The position numbers and the translations under genes were made by a program. Below the pieces are notes generated by a model. That model was not told the origin of the DNA and did not search any database. It saw nothing but the letters and a program-made list of their open reading frames with translations. 64,000 bases of DNA, from the NCBI GenBank assembly GCA_003240855.1, contig QFNN01000001.1, positions 83,070-147,069 of the forward strand, in the 5' to 3' direction. Position 1 is the stretch's first letter, and every line of letters begins with the position of its first letter. Positions 16,985 to 24,957 of the stretch are shown here, piece by piece. The DNA comes from Sphingomonas sanxanigenens (lineage in GTDB: Bacteria > Pseudomonadota > Alphaproteobacteria > Sphingomonadales > Sphingomonadaceae).

Positions 16985-18439
16985 ATGACGACCATAACCC
17001 CAAGATCCCGTAAGGTCCGCGTGCTTGCCACGCTTGGTCCGGCAAGCCGGTCGCCCGAAATGATCGAGACGCTTTTTCGCGCCGGCGCAGACGCATTTCG
17101 CGTCAATATGAGCCATGGCGCGCATGCCGATCACGCCGCGACGATCGCCGGCATTCGCGCGCTGGAAAAGAAGCTGGGCCGCCCGACGACGATCCTCGTC
17201 GACCTGCAGGGACCGAAACTGCGCGTCGGCGCCTTCGCCGAAGGCAAGGTCGAGCTGAAAACCGGCGCTGATTTCACGCTCGACCGCGACGACGCGCCGG
17301 GCGACGCTACGCGCGTCCAGCTCCCCCACCGCGAAGTGTTCCAGGCGCTCGCGCCGGGCACGCGCCTGCTGCTCGACGACGGCAAGCTGGTGCTGCGCGT
17401 GCTGCACAAATATGCCGACCGGATCGAGACGCGCATCGAGGTCGGCGGGATGCTGTCCAACAACAAGGGGCTGAACGTTCCCGACGTGGTGGTGCCGATG
17501 GCGGCGCTGACCGAGAAGGACCGCGCCGACCTGGCCTTCGCGCTCGACCAGAATGCCGACTGGATCGCGCTGTCCTTCGTCCAGCGCCCCGAAGACGTCG
17601 CCGAGGCGCGCCGGCTGATCGGCGGCAAGGCGTCGCTGCTCGCCAAGATCGAGAAGCCAGCCGCCGTCGAGCGGCTCGAATCGATCCTCGAACTGGCCGA
17701 CGCGGTGATGGTCGCGCGCGGCGACCTGGGCGTCGAACTGCCGCCTTATGAAGTGCCGCCGCTGCAGAAGCGCATCGTGGAGAGCGCGCGGCGCATGGGG
17801 CGGCCGGTGGTCGTCGCCACGCAGATGCTCGAATCGATGATAACGGCGCCCACCCCGACGCGCGCCGAGGTCTCCGACGTCGCGACCGCCATCTATGACG
17901 GCGCCGACGCGGTGATGCTCTCGGCCGAAAGCGCGGCGGGCGCATGGCCGGTCGAATCGGTTGCGATGATGGATTCGATCGCGGTGACGGTGGAAAGCGA
18001 CCCCGGCTATGCCGCGCGCATCCACTTCACCGAAACGCGCCCCGACCCGACCACCGCGGACGCGCTGGCGGAAGCGGCGGCCAACATCGCCAAGACGGTG
18101 ACGGCGTCGGCGATCATCTGCTTCACCTCCAGCGGATCGACCGCGCGGCGCATCGCGCGCGAGCGACCGTCGGTGCCGCTGCTGGTGCTGACCCCGGCGA
18201 TGGAGACCGCACGGCGGCTGGGGCTGCTGTGGGGCGTGCACGCCGTCCACACCAAGGATGTCGGATCGTTCGAGGAAATGGTGGCAAAGGCCAAGCGCAT
18301 GGCGCTGCGCCACGGGCTTGCCGCGGCCGGCGACCGGGTGATCGTGATGGCGGGCGTTCCCTTCGGCACGCCGGGATCGACCAACGTGCTCCATGTGGTG
18401 CGCATCGTCGGCGACGAGCTGAAGGGCTATCGCGGCTAG
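16985..18439 (+). CDS. pyk: Pyruvate kinase
   Basis: A 484-aa glycolytic enzyme converting phosphoenolpyruvate and ADP to pyruvate and ATP. Motifs: RKVRVLATLGPASRSPEMI at the N-terminus, FRVNMSHG, the substrate and metal site LLAKIEKPAAVERLESIL with the catalytic lysine, MVARGDLGVELP, VVATQMLESMI, and YDGADAVMLSAESAAGAWPVE. The C-terminal allosteric domain begins near residue 355 and ends TNVLHVVRIVG. The start MTTITPRSRKVRV fits family length; the upstream in-frame extension has no family match I recognise. Confidence 0.95.
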   Translation: MTTITPRSRKVRVLATLGPASRSPEMIETLFRAGADAFRVNMSHGAHADHAATIAGIRALEKKLGRPTTILVDLQGPKLRVGAFAEGKVELKTGADFTLDRDDAPGDATRVQLPHREVFQALAPGTRLLLDDGKLVLRVLHKYADRIETRIEVGGMLSNNKGLNVPDVVVPMAALTEKDRADLAFALDQNADWIALSFVQRPEDVAEARRLIGGKASLLAKIEKPAAVERLESILELADAVMVARGDLGVELPPYEVPPLQKRIVESARRMGRPVVVATQMLESMITAPTPTRAEVSDVATAIYDGADAVMLSAESAAGAWPVESVAMMDSIAVTVESDPGYAARIHFTETRPDPTTADALAEAAANIAKTVTASAIICFTSSGSTARRIARERPSVPLLVLTPAMETARRLGLLWGVHAVHTKDVGSFEEMVAKAKRMALRHGLAAAGDRVIVMAGVPFGTPGSTNVLHVVRIVGDELKGYRG

Positions 18440-18467
18440 GGCTGCGAAGGCGCCTTCGCCGAGACAT

Positions 18468-18543
18468 CGTCATTGCGAGCGCAGCGAAACAATCCAGTCC
18501 GATGTCGGGTATTCTGGATTGCTTCGCTGCGCTCGCAATGACG
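18468..18543. repeat. Dispersed palindromic (REP-like) element
   Basis: Two 30-base arms, 18468-18497 and 18514-18543, are inverted copies with one mismatch and enclose a 16-base centre. Each arm contains the TTGCGAGCGCAGCGAA core and the AATCCAG end. It sits between the convergent pyk and HAD genes, where it could also act as a terminator hairpin. Related copies lie at 22022, 24464 and 54818. Confidence 0.9.
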
Positions 18544-18553
18544 GGGCTTGGGG

Positions 18554-19162
18554 TCAGAGCAGTCCCAGCGCCGCCAGTTCGGCGCGGAGCGGCGCCGCGC
18601 CGCTGAACAAATGGCCGCGCATGCCGATGCTCTGCGCGCCTTCGATGTTGTCGGCGCGGTCGTCGATGAAGATCGCGTTTTCGGCCGCCAGCCCGAAGCG
18701 ATCAAGCGCGAGGCGGTAGATGGCGGGATCGGGTTTCGCCAGCATCTCGTCGCCCGAGACGACAATGTCGCGGAAGCGATCGAACAGCCGCGCTTCGCGC
18801 TCGCGGAAGGGCGGCCAGAACTCGCCCGAGAAGTTGGTGATCGCGAACAGAGGCACGCCGCGTGCATCCAGTTCCTCGACCAGCTCGATCATGCCCGGGA
18901 CGGCGGGGCCGAGGCTGTCGAGAAAGCGCGGCCCCCAGAGATCGATCAGCGCGCGATGCTGGGGAAAGCGATCGCCCAGCTCAACGCGCGTCTCAGCGAA
19001 GGGGCGGCCGGCATCATGCTGAAAATGCCATTCATGCGTGACGACATCGCGCAGAAACGCATCAAGCGCCCGATCGTCGTCGATCAGGCGCTCGTAAAGG
19101 AACCGGGGGTCCCAGGTAAAAAGGACGTTGCCGACGTCGAGGACGACGGCATGCAGCCCCAC
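18554..19162 (-). CDS. HAD-IA family hydrolase (phosphatase-like)
   Basis: A 202-aa haloacid-dehalogenase superfamily protein. Motif I is VVLDVGNVLFTWDPRFLYE, where the second motif aspartate is replaced as in YihX-type sugar phosphatases; motif II is AITNFS; the lysine is in MLAKPDPAIYRLAL; motif III/IV is AIFIDDRADNIEGAQSIGMRG. The cap is small and helical (subclass I). It starts at GTG, 6 bp after the rpmJ stop, so the two are probably co-transcribed. Substrate unknown; sugar phosphate is the usual guess. Confidence 0.85.
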   Translation of the reverse strand: MGLHAVVLDVGNVLFTWDPRFLYERLIDDDRALDAFLRDVVTHEWHFQHDAGRPFAETRVELGDRFPQHRALIDLWGPRFLDSLGPAVPGMIELVEELDARGVPLFAITNFSGEFWPPFREREARLFDRFRDIVVSGDEMLAKPDPAIYRLALDRFGLAAENAIFIDDRADNIEGAQSIGMRGHLFSGAAPLRAELAALGLL

Positions 19163-19168
19163 GCGATC

Positions 19169-19294
19169 TCAGCCCTGGCGGGCCTTGAAGCGCTTGTTCG
19201 TCTTGTTGATGACGTAGGTGCGGCCGCGACGACGAATGACGCGGTTGTCGCGATGCCGGTCCTTCAGGGACTTGAGCGAGTTGCGGATCTTCAT
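19169..19294 (-). CDS. rpmJ: 50S ribosomal protein L36
   Basis: A 41-aa protein reading [18 protein letters not shown], then [18 protein letters not shown] and KARQG. This is the alphaproteobacterial L36 form, which lacks the zinc-binding cysteines of the classical type. It is a basic component of the large ribosomal subunit. It precedes the HAD gene on the minus strand. No strong ribosome site is seen, the upstream stretch being A/T-rich (GAGCTATAAA). Confidence 0.93.
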   Translation of the reverse strand: MKIRNSLKSLKDRHRDNRVIRRRGRTYVINKTNKRFKARQG

Positions 19295-19472
19295 TTTATA
19301 GCTCGAATCTGGGCTGGAAAAGAGGCGCTCGCCTATCGGCCGGGGCGCGCGAAGTCAAGACTTGGCGCGCGCTTTACAATGGATGCGAATGAAAAGCGCC
19401 GATTCATTTTGCGCGGCTCCGCGCGGCGGACTAGGCTTGGCCGCGATACCGAATAGCGCCAGGGGGCAAGTG

Positions 19473-20069
19473 ATGCGTAGAGGTTTGATTTCCGCCTTCA
19501 TTCTTGCGACCCCGCTGGCGCTTGGGGCCTGCATGACCGGGCCGGGCCCGGTCGACGTGACGCGTTTCCACCTTGGCCAGCCGATCGAGCGCGGCAGCGT
19601 GATCGTGGAACCGGCGCCGGGCGGGCTCGACGCCGACAGCCTTGAGTTCAAGACCTATGGCGACGCGGTGATGGGCCAGCTCCGGCGCGTCGGCTATGCG
19701 CCGGCCGAACAGTTGGGGACCAGCCTCTATGTCGCGGTGATCCGAATCGACCGCGACGAGCGCGAGGCGGTGGTGCAGAAGTCGCCCGTCTCGGTCGGGC
19801 TGGGCGGATCGACGGGCAGCTACGGCGGCGGCGTGGGCGGCGGGATCAGCTTCGGAATCGGCGGCAAGCCCAAATCGACGCTGGTCACGCAACTCTCGGT
19901 GCAGTTGAAGCGCCGGTCCGATCAGAGCGTGGTGTGGGAAGGACGCGCAGTGACCGAGGTTTCGGAGAAGTCGGAGGCCGCCCAACCCTCTGCGACCGCC
20001 GCGCGGCTGGCGGCGGGGCTGTTCGGGGACTTCCCCGGAGAGTCGGGGCGCACTATCAGGGTCAAATGA
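19473..20069 (+). CDS. DUF4136-like lipoprotein
   Basis: A 198-aa predicted lipoprotein. The signal sequence ends in the lipobox LGAC with Cys at residue 20. The body has VDVTRFHLGQPIERGSVIVEP, a Gly/Ser-rich loop near residues 108-130 and ends with a conserved DLSVQLKRRSDQSVVWEGRA-like strand (here TQLSVQLKRRSDQSVVWEGR), reminiscent of DUF4136 envelope lipoproteins. Ribosome site AGGGGG is 7 bp upstream of the ATG. Its stop overlaps the start of the M14 peptidase gene (ATGA), so the pair is one unit. Function unknown. Confidence 0.7.
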   Translation: MRRGLISAFILATPLALGACMTGPGPVDVTRFHLGQPIERGSVIVEPAPGGLDADSLEFKTYGDAVMGQLRRVGYAPAEQLGTSLYVAVIRIDRDEREAVVQKSPVSVGLGGSTGSYGGGVGGGISFGIGGKPKSTLVTQLSVQLKRRSDQSVVWEGRAVTEVSEKSEAAQPSATAARLAAGLFGDFPGESGRTIRVK

Positions 20070-21184
20070 CCCTCAGCATCACCAGCAGCTTCGACAGCGG
20101 GAATATCCGCGTCCTTTCGATCACTGATACGGGCGCCGATCTGGAGATCGTGACCGATCGCCAGTCGGACTTCTACCAGTGGTTCCATTTCCGCGTCGCC
20201 GGCGGCGCGGGCAAGGCGCTGACGCTGCGCATCGTCAACTGCGCGGGATCGGCCTATCCGCTGGGCTGGCCGGGCTACAGCGCGCGCGTGAGCAGCGACC
20301 GCGAAACCTGGGCGCAGGCGCCGACCAGCTACGCCGCCGGCGTGCTGACGATCAACGTCACGCCGGACAGCGACGCGCTCTACATCGCCTATTTCGCGCC
20401 CTATTCGTTCGAGCGGCATCTGGATCTCGTTGCGCGGGTGGCAGGGGCGCCGGGCGTCGCGCAGCGCGAGCTGGGCAAGACTCTCGACGGGCGTCCGCTC
20501 GACTGCCTCGTGATCGGCGAGGGGCCGAAGCCGGTCTGGCTCTATGCGCGCCAGCATCCGGGCGAATCGATGGCCGAATGGTGGATGGAAGGCGCGCTGG
20601 AGAAGCTGACCGACCCCAATGACGCGGCAGCCCGGCTGCTGCGCGAGAAGGCGACGCTTTACGTGGTGCCCAACATGAACCCCGATGGCAGCGTGCGCGG
20701 TCATCTGCGCACCAACGCGGCGGGCGTGAACCTCAATCGCGAATGGCATGCGCCCTCGGCCGAGCGCAGCCCCGAGGTGCTCGCGGTGCGCGGCGCGATG
20801 GACGAAAGCGGCGTCGCCTTCGCGATGGACGTGCATGGCGACGAGGCGATACCCGCCAACTTCCTCGCCGGCTTCGAGGGCATCCCCAGCCTGAAGCCCG
20901 GACAGCAGGCGCTGTTCGAGCGTTTCCGCGATACGCTGGCGGCGCGCACGCCGCTGTTCCAGGTCGACAAGGGCTATGCGATCGCGGCGCCGGGAACCGC
21001 CAATATGTCGATGTCGACGACGCAACTGGCCGAGCGCTATGGCGCGGTGTCGATGACGCTGGAAATGCCGTTCAAGGACCATGACGATCATGCCGATCCG
21101 GTGCATGGCTGGTCGCCCGCGCGCAGCAAGGAACTGGCGCATGCCTGCCTCGACAATCTCGCCGCGATGATCGACGCGATCTGA
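20066..21184 (+). CDS. M14 family zinc carboxypeptidase (cytosolic carboxypeptidase-like)
   Basis: A 372-aa protein with a beta-sandwich N-terminal domain (about 1-130; YQWFHFRV and [14 protein letters not shown]) and an M14 catalytic domain, the layout of the AGBL/cytosolic carboxypeptidase subfamily. Zinc ligands are seen in ARQHPGES (HxxE) and DVHGDE; the catalytic glutamate is in [35 protein letters not shown] is the substrate-site block. There is no signal peptide, so it is cytoplasmic. Bacterial substrates of this subfamily are mostly unknown; removal of C-terminal residues from peptides or proteins is expected. Confidence 0.85.
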   Translation: MTLSITSSFDSGNIRVLSITDTGADLEIVTDRQSDFYQWFHFRVAGGAGKALTLRIVNCAGSAYPLGWPGYSARVSSDRETWAQAPTSYAAGVLTINVTPDSDALYIAYFAPYSFERHLDLVARVAGAPGVAQRELGKTLDGRPLDCLVIGEGPKPVWLYARQHPGESMAEWWMEGALEKLTDPNDAAARLLREKATLYVVPNMNPDGSVRGHLRTNAAGVNLNREWHAPSAERSPEVLAVRGAMDESGVAFAMDVHGDEAIPANFLAGFEGIPSLKPGQQALFERFRDTLAARTPLFQVDKGYAIAAPGTANMSMSTTQLAERYGAVSMTLEMPFKDHDDHADPVHGWSPARSKELAHACLDNLAAMIDAI

Positions 21185-21206
21185 CAAGCATTGCGTTGGG
21201 GCCGGG

Positions 21207-21274
21207 CCTGTCGAAGCCTTCTTCTTCGGTTCACCGGGGGGAAGGACAGGACTTCGACAGGCTCAGCCCGAACG
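21207..21274. repeat. CTTCGACAGGCTCAGCCCGAACG-type dispersed repeat with inverted arm
   Basis: CCTGTCGAAG at 21207-21216 is inverted as CTTCGACAGG at 21252-21261, which continues as CTCAGCCCGAACG. The latter string is a short repeat familiar from sphingomonad intergenic DNA. It lies between the M14 gene and gpmA and would be transcribed in the gpmA leader. Only one copy is present in this window, so the repeat claim rests on general knowledge. Confidence 0.5.
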
Positions 21275-21294
21275 AAGCAGACCAACAAGGAACT

Positions 21295-21990
21295 ATGCCC
21301 AACATGCCCAAGCTCGTGCTGATCCGCCACGGCCAGTCGGCCTGGAACCTCGAAAACCGCTTCACCGGCTGGTGGGACGTCAACCTGACCGAGCAGGGCG
21401 TCGAGGAAGCGCGCGCCGCCGGGCGGCTGATGAGCGAGAGCGGGCTGGATTTCGATCTGTGCTTCACCAGCGTTCAGACGCGCGCGATCCGCACGCTCAA
21501 CCTCGCGCTTGAGGAAATGGGACGGCTGTGGCTGCCGGTCGAAAAGGACTGGCATCTGAACGAGCGCCATTATGGCGGGCTGACCGGGCTCAACAAGGCG
21601 GAGACCGCGGCCAGGCATGGCGACGCGCAGGTGAAGATCTGGCGCCGCAGCTTCGACGTGCCGCCGCCGCCGCTGGAGCCGGGCAGCGCCTATGACCTGT
21701 CGACCGACCGGCGCTATGCGGGCATCGCCATCCCCGCGACCGAGAGCCTGAAGGACACGATCGCGCGCGTGCTGCCTTACTGGGAGGCGAAGATCGCGCC
21801 CGAGCTGAAGGCGGGCAAGCGCGTCGTCATCTCGGCGCACGGCAATTCGCTGCGCGCGCTGGTCAAGCATCTGTCGAACATCCCCGACGCCGAGATCACC
21901 GAACTGGAGATCCCGACCGGCCAGCCGATCGTCTATGAGCTGGATGCCGAGCTGAACCCCACCGATCGCTATTATCTGAGCGAGCGCTGA
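21295..21990 (+). CDS. gpmA: 2,3-bisphosphoglycerate-dependent phosphoglycerate mutase
   Basis: A 231-aa glycolytic enzyme interconverting 3- and 2-phosphoglycerate. The phosphohistidine motif is [36 protein letters not shown] is the conserved substrate loop; [20 protein letters not shown] carries the second active-site histidine. Start has AAGGA upstream of MPNMPK; the inner ATG three codons later is also possible. Length fits the dPGM type. Confidence 0.94.
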   Translation: MPNMPKLVLIRHGQSAWNLENRFTGWWDVNLTEQGVEEARAAGRLMSESGLDFDLCFTSVQTRAIRTLNLALEEMGRLWLPVEKDWHLNERHYGGLTGLNKAETAARHGDAQVKIWRRSFDVPPPPLEPGSAYDLSTDRRYAGIAIPATESLKDTIARVLPYWEAKIAPELKAGKRVVISAHGNSLRALVKHLSNIPDAEITELEIPTGQPIVYELDAELNPTDRYYLSER

Positions 21991-22021
21991 CGCCGTAGCG
22001 CGCCGTTCGATGTCTGTTATT

Positions 22022-22098
22022 CGTCAATGCGGGCGGCGCGAAGTAATCCAGATCGGCGTTCGGCGCCCCTGGATTGCTTCGCTGCGCTCGCAATGACG
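22022..22098. repeat. Dispersed palindromic (REP-like) element, degenerate left arm
   Basis: Right arm 22069-22098 is identical to those at 18514 and 24512, while the left arm 22022-22051 carries several substitutions (GCGGGCGGCGCGAAGTAATCC). It lies between the convergent gpmA and GGDEF genes. Confidence 0.85.
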
Positions 22099-22133
22099 AC
22101 GACGGAGAGGCGCGGGACGGCGAAGATGCGTCG

Positions 22134-22724
22134 TCAGGCCGCCTTGCGGGTGCGCTTTACGCCGTACATGTCGCCGTCGGCGCGATCGAGCGCGAGTGCT
22201 GCTTCCGAATCATCCTCGGGCAGGATCGGCGCGATGCCGATCGAAACGGCGAGATTCAGGCCGCCGGGCAGCGGATTGGCGGCGATCGCCTCGCGCAACG
22301 CCAGCGCCTTCTCGCGCGCCGTATCCTCGTCGACATGATCGAGCAGGACGCCGAATTCATCGCCGCCGATGCGCGCAACGGTATCGGTGGTGCGGATGCG
22401 TTCGCGCAGGATGCGCGCGACATGGACAAGCGCGAGATCGCCGGTGCGATGGCCATGCGTGTCGTTGATCGACTTCAGCCCGTCGACATCGATGAAGAGC
22501 ACGGCGGCGCTGTGGCCGTAACGCGAAACCTGCTGGGCGACGCGCTGAAGCTCACGCAGGAAGCAGCGGCGGTTGGCGAGCGGAGTGAGCGTATCCGTGT
22601 CGGCGAGCTGCTCCAGCTCGGCCACGCGCGCGGTGAGCTGCTCCACGGCCGCGCGCAGGGCCTTGTTCTCCGCTTCGACGCTGGCCGCATCCGCGGCCGA
22701 AACCTCCACCCCTTCGATCATCAT
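22134..22724 (-). CDS. GGDEF-domain diguanylate cyclase
   Basis: A 196-aa cytoplasmic protein with a short coiled-coil N-terminus (about 15-42) and a GGDEF domain. The catalytic loop IGGDEFG (120-124) is intact, and the inhibitory I-site RTTD (111-114) sits five residues before it, so feedback inhibition by c-di-GMP is expected. The metal and substrate segment is AVLFIDVDGLKSINDTHGHRTGD. There is no sensor domain or transmembrane helix, so input must come through the coiled coil or a partner. Ribosome site AGGGAG precedes the ATG. Divergent from purE. Confidence 0.88.
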   Translation of the reverse strand: MMIEGVEVSAADAASVEAENKALRAAVEQLTARVAELEQLADTDTLTPLANRRCFLRELQRVAQQVSRYGHSAAVLFIDVDGLKSINDTHGHRTGDLALVHVARILRERIRTTDTVARIGGDEFGVLLDHVDEDTAREKALALREAIAANPLPGGLNLAVSIGIAPILPEDDSEAALALDRADGDMYGVKRTRKAA

Positions 22725-22896
22725 CGGCAGGCTCCCTGAGTCGCTTTGATAGCCGCTGCAATGCACAACGCATAGTATGGGTGCGACATTGCCGGCAGTT
22801 GAACCGCTGCGCGCCATTGCCAGCGCGGCAGGCCGCCAGTAAAACGCGCCGCTCCGCAGCCCGGCGCTATGCCGGACATTCAGGGCAGGGGCAGGA

Positions 22897-23385
22897 ATGA
22901 CAGACACGACGCCGCGCGTCGGCATCATCATGGGCAGCCGGTCCGACTGGGAGACCATGCGCAACGCCGCCGAGACGCTGGAGCGGCTGGGCATCGCGCA
23001 TGAGTCGCTGGTCGTTTCCGCGCATCGCACGCCCGACCGGCTTTACGATTATGCCAAGGCGGCGGCCGGGCGCGGGCTGAGCGCGATCATCGCCGGCGCC
23101 GGCGGCGCGGCGCACCTGCCGGGCATGGCCGCGGCGATGACGCGGGTGCCCGTGCTGGGCGTGCCCGTGGAATCCAAGGCGCTGAAGGGCATGGACAGCC
23201 TGTTGTCGATCGTCCAGATGCCCGCCGGCGTCCCCGTCGCCACCTTTGCGATCGGGCGCGCGGGCGCGATCAACGCCGCGCTGTTCGCCGCCGCGCTGAT
23301 CGCGACGACTGACGCCGAAGTCGCCGGGAAGCTGGACGACTGGCGCGCGCGGCAAACCGCAGACGTTTCCGAAAGCCCCGAATGA
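22897..23385 (+). CDS. purE: N5-carboxyaminoimidazole ribonucleotide mutase
   Basis: A 162-aa class I PurE, converting N5-CAIR to CAIR in purine synthesis. Signatures: [14 protein letters not shown], the [14 protein letters not shown] loop with the catalytic histidine, [19 protein letters not shown] and [25 protein letters not shown]. Its stop overlaps the purK start (ATGA), so the two partners are translationally coupled. Confidence 0.95.
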   Translation: MTDTTPRVGIIMGSRSDWETMRNAAETLERLGIAHESLVVSAHRTPDRLYDYAKAAAGRGLSAIIAGAGGAAHLPGMAAAMTRVPVLGVPVESKALKGMDSLLSIVQMPAGVPVATFAIGRAGAINAALFAAALIATTDAEVAGKLDDWRARQTADVSESPE

Positions 23386-24449
23386 AGCCGATCGCGCCGG
23401 GATCGACGATCGGCATATTGGGCGGCGGCCAACTGGGCCGGATGCTGGCGATGGCGGCGGCCTCGCTCGGCTATCGCACCCACATCTACGCGCCGGAGGC
23501 GAGCGGGCCGGCAGCCGACGTATCGGCGCGCTGGGTGCGCGGATCCTATGACGATGCAGAAGCGCTTGCCGCCTTCGCGCGCGAGGTCGACGTCGTCACC
23601 TATGAGTTTGAGAATGTGCCGGTGGCGGCGATCGCCGCGATCGACCGTATAGTGCCGGTGCGTCCAGGCGCGAAATCACTGGAGGTCTCGCAGGACCGGC
23701 TGGCCGAGAAGAGCTTCGCGCTGGCCGAGGGCGGACGCCCCGCCCCCTTCGCCGCCGTCGACGACCGCGACGGGCTGGCGCGCGCCATCGCCGCGATCGG
23801 GACGCCCGCAATCCTGAAAACGCGGCGGATGGGTTATGACGGCAAAGGCCAGGCGCGGATCATGACGCCGGCCGACGCCGATGCAGCGTGGGATGCGATC
23901 GGGGGGCAGCCCGCGATCCTCGAAGGCTTCGTGCGCTTCGAGCAGGAATATTCGGTGATCGTGGCGCGCGGGACGGACGGCGCGACCGTGCATTGGGACG
24001 TGCCCGAGAATGTCCACAAGGCGGGCATACTCGACACCTCGACCACACCGGCGGGCGGGCTGATCGCGGCGCAGACGCCCGATGCGATCGGCTTCGCCAG
24101 GCGGCTGGCCGAGGCGCTGGGCCATGTCGGAGTGATGGCTGTCGAGTTTTTCGCGGCCGAGGACGGCCCGGTATTCAACGAGATGGCGCCGCGCGTCCAC
24201 AATAGCGGGCACTGGACGATCGAAGGCGCCATCGCCTCGCAGTTCGAGAATCACATCCGCGCGATCTGCGCGCTGCCGCTGGGCGAGACGCGGCTGACCG
24301 CGCCGCGCGTGACGATGCGCAACCTGATCGGCGCGGATGTCGACGACTGGGCGGCGCTGGTCGCCGAGCCGGGGCTACACGTCCACCTCTATGGCAAGGG
24401 CGCGGCGCGGCCCGGACGCAAGATGGGGCATGTGACGCGGCTGGGCTAA
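23382..24449 (+). CDS. purK: N5-carboxyaminoimidazole ribonucleotide synthase
   Basis: A 355-aa ATP-grasp enzyme forming N5-CAIR from AIR, ATP and bicarbonate, the step before PurE. The N-terminal domain shows [18 protein letters not shown]; the ATP-grasp core contains [16 protein letters not shown] and [20 protein letters not shown]; the metal site is [19 protein letters not shown] with conserved [16 protein letters not shown] after it. The C-terminal domain ends GHVTRLG. Second gene of the purEK unit, followed by a REP-like element. Confidence 0.95.
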   Translation: MKPIAPGSTIGILGGGQLGRMLAMAAASLGYRTHIYAPEASGPAADVSARWVRGSYDDAEALAAFAREVDVVTYEFENVPVAAIAAIDRIVPVRPGAKSLEVSQDRLAEKSFALAEGGRPAPFAAVDDRDGLARAIAAIGTPAILKTRRMGYDGKGQARIMTPADADAAWDAIGGQPAILEGFVRFEQEYSVIVARGTDGATVHWDVPENVHKAGILDTSTTPAGGLIAAQTPDAIGFARRLAEALGHVGVMAVEFFAAEDGPVFNEMAPRVHNSGHWTIEGAIASQFENHIRAICALPLGETRLTAPRVTMRNLIGADVDDWAALVAEPGLHVHLYGKGAARPGRKMGHVTRLG

Positions 24450-24463
24450 ACGCCGCCGACAAC

Positions 24464-24541
24464 TGTCACTGCGAGCGCAGCGAAGCGCCCCTGTTGGACG
24501 CCAGGCATCGTCTGGATTGCTTCGCTGCGCTCGCAATGACG
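24464..24541. repeat. Dispersed palindromic (REP-like) element
   Basis: Right arm 24512-24541 matches the other copies; the left arm (about 24464-24486) keeps CTGCGAGCGCAGCGAAGC but then diverges. It lies downstream of purK, facing the convergent gene that ends at 24631. Confidence 0.85.
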
Positions 24542-24593
24542 GAATGGATCAAGCACCGTTCAGGTAACTGATGTGCCCGATGCTGAGCCGAAA

Positions 24594-24624
24594 GGCGCAG
24601 GCGCCCAATGTGAGCGCCTGCGCC
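24594..24624 (-). terminator. Hairpin terminator downstream of small hypothetical gene
   Basis: GGCGCAGGCGC (24594-24604) pairs perfectly with GCGCCTGCGCC (24614-24624) around a 9-base loop. On the minus strand it follows the stop of the gene at 24631 by 6 bp and leads into TTTCGG, a weak T-run. Confidence 0.65.
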
Positions 24625-24630
24625 GAAAGA

Positions 24631-24936
24631 TCAGCCCTTGCGGACGCCGCTGAGCGGCGAGGTGCCGAAGGCGCCGGCGGTGATGCCGCCGGTGATCGCA
24701 TCGCCGTCGATCGTCGCGGTGCAATCGAGCGTCAGCGGAAGCGGAACCTTCATGTCCATCTTCCAGGTGAGGGTGTTGCCTTCATATTTGCCGTCGATCA
24801 CGTCGAGCGAGCCCATGGCGCCGGCATTGCTGCCCGTCCAGGTGCCGTCGGGCGAGGTCTTGACCGTCAGCACCGACTTCTGCTCGCCGAGCGGCGACTT
24901 CGTTACGCAATCCCATTCGCCATCAAGACCGGCCAT
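24631..24936 (-). CDS. Small conserved hypothetical protein
   Basis: A 101-aa protein without signal peptide or membrane helix, predicted as antiparallel beta: GEWDCVTKSPLGEQKSVLTV, then TWTGSNAGAMGSLDVIDGKYEGNTLTWKMD and a C-terminal SGVRKG. The pattern of alternating strands and an opening GEWD resembles small lipocalin-like or DUF-type proteins seen in sphingomonads, but I do not recognise the family. It has a strong AAGGAGAGAAGG ribosome site. It is 21 bp downstream of the M16 peptidase gene on the same strand. Confidence 0.7.
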   Translation of the reverse strand: MAGLDGEWDCVTKSPLGEQKSVLTVKTSPDGTWTGSNAGAMGSLDVIDGKYEGNTLTWKMDMKVPLPLTLDCTATIDGDAITGGITAGAFGTSPLSGVRKG

Positions 24937-24957
24937 GCCTTCTCTCCTTTTCGAGAC

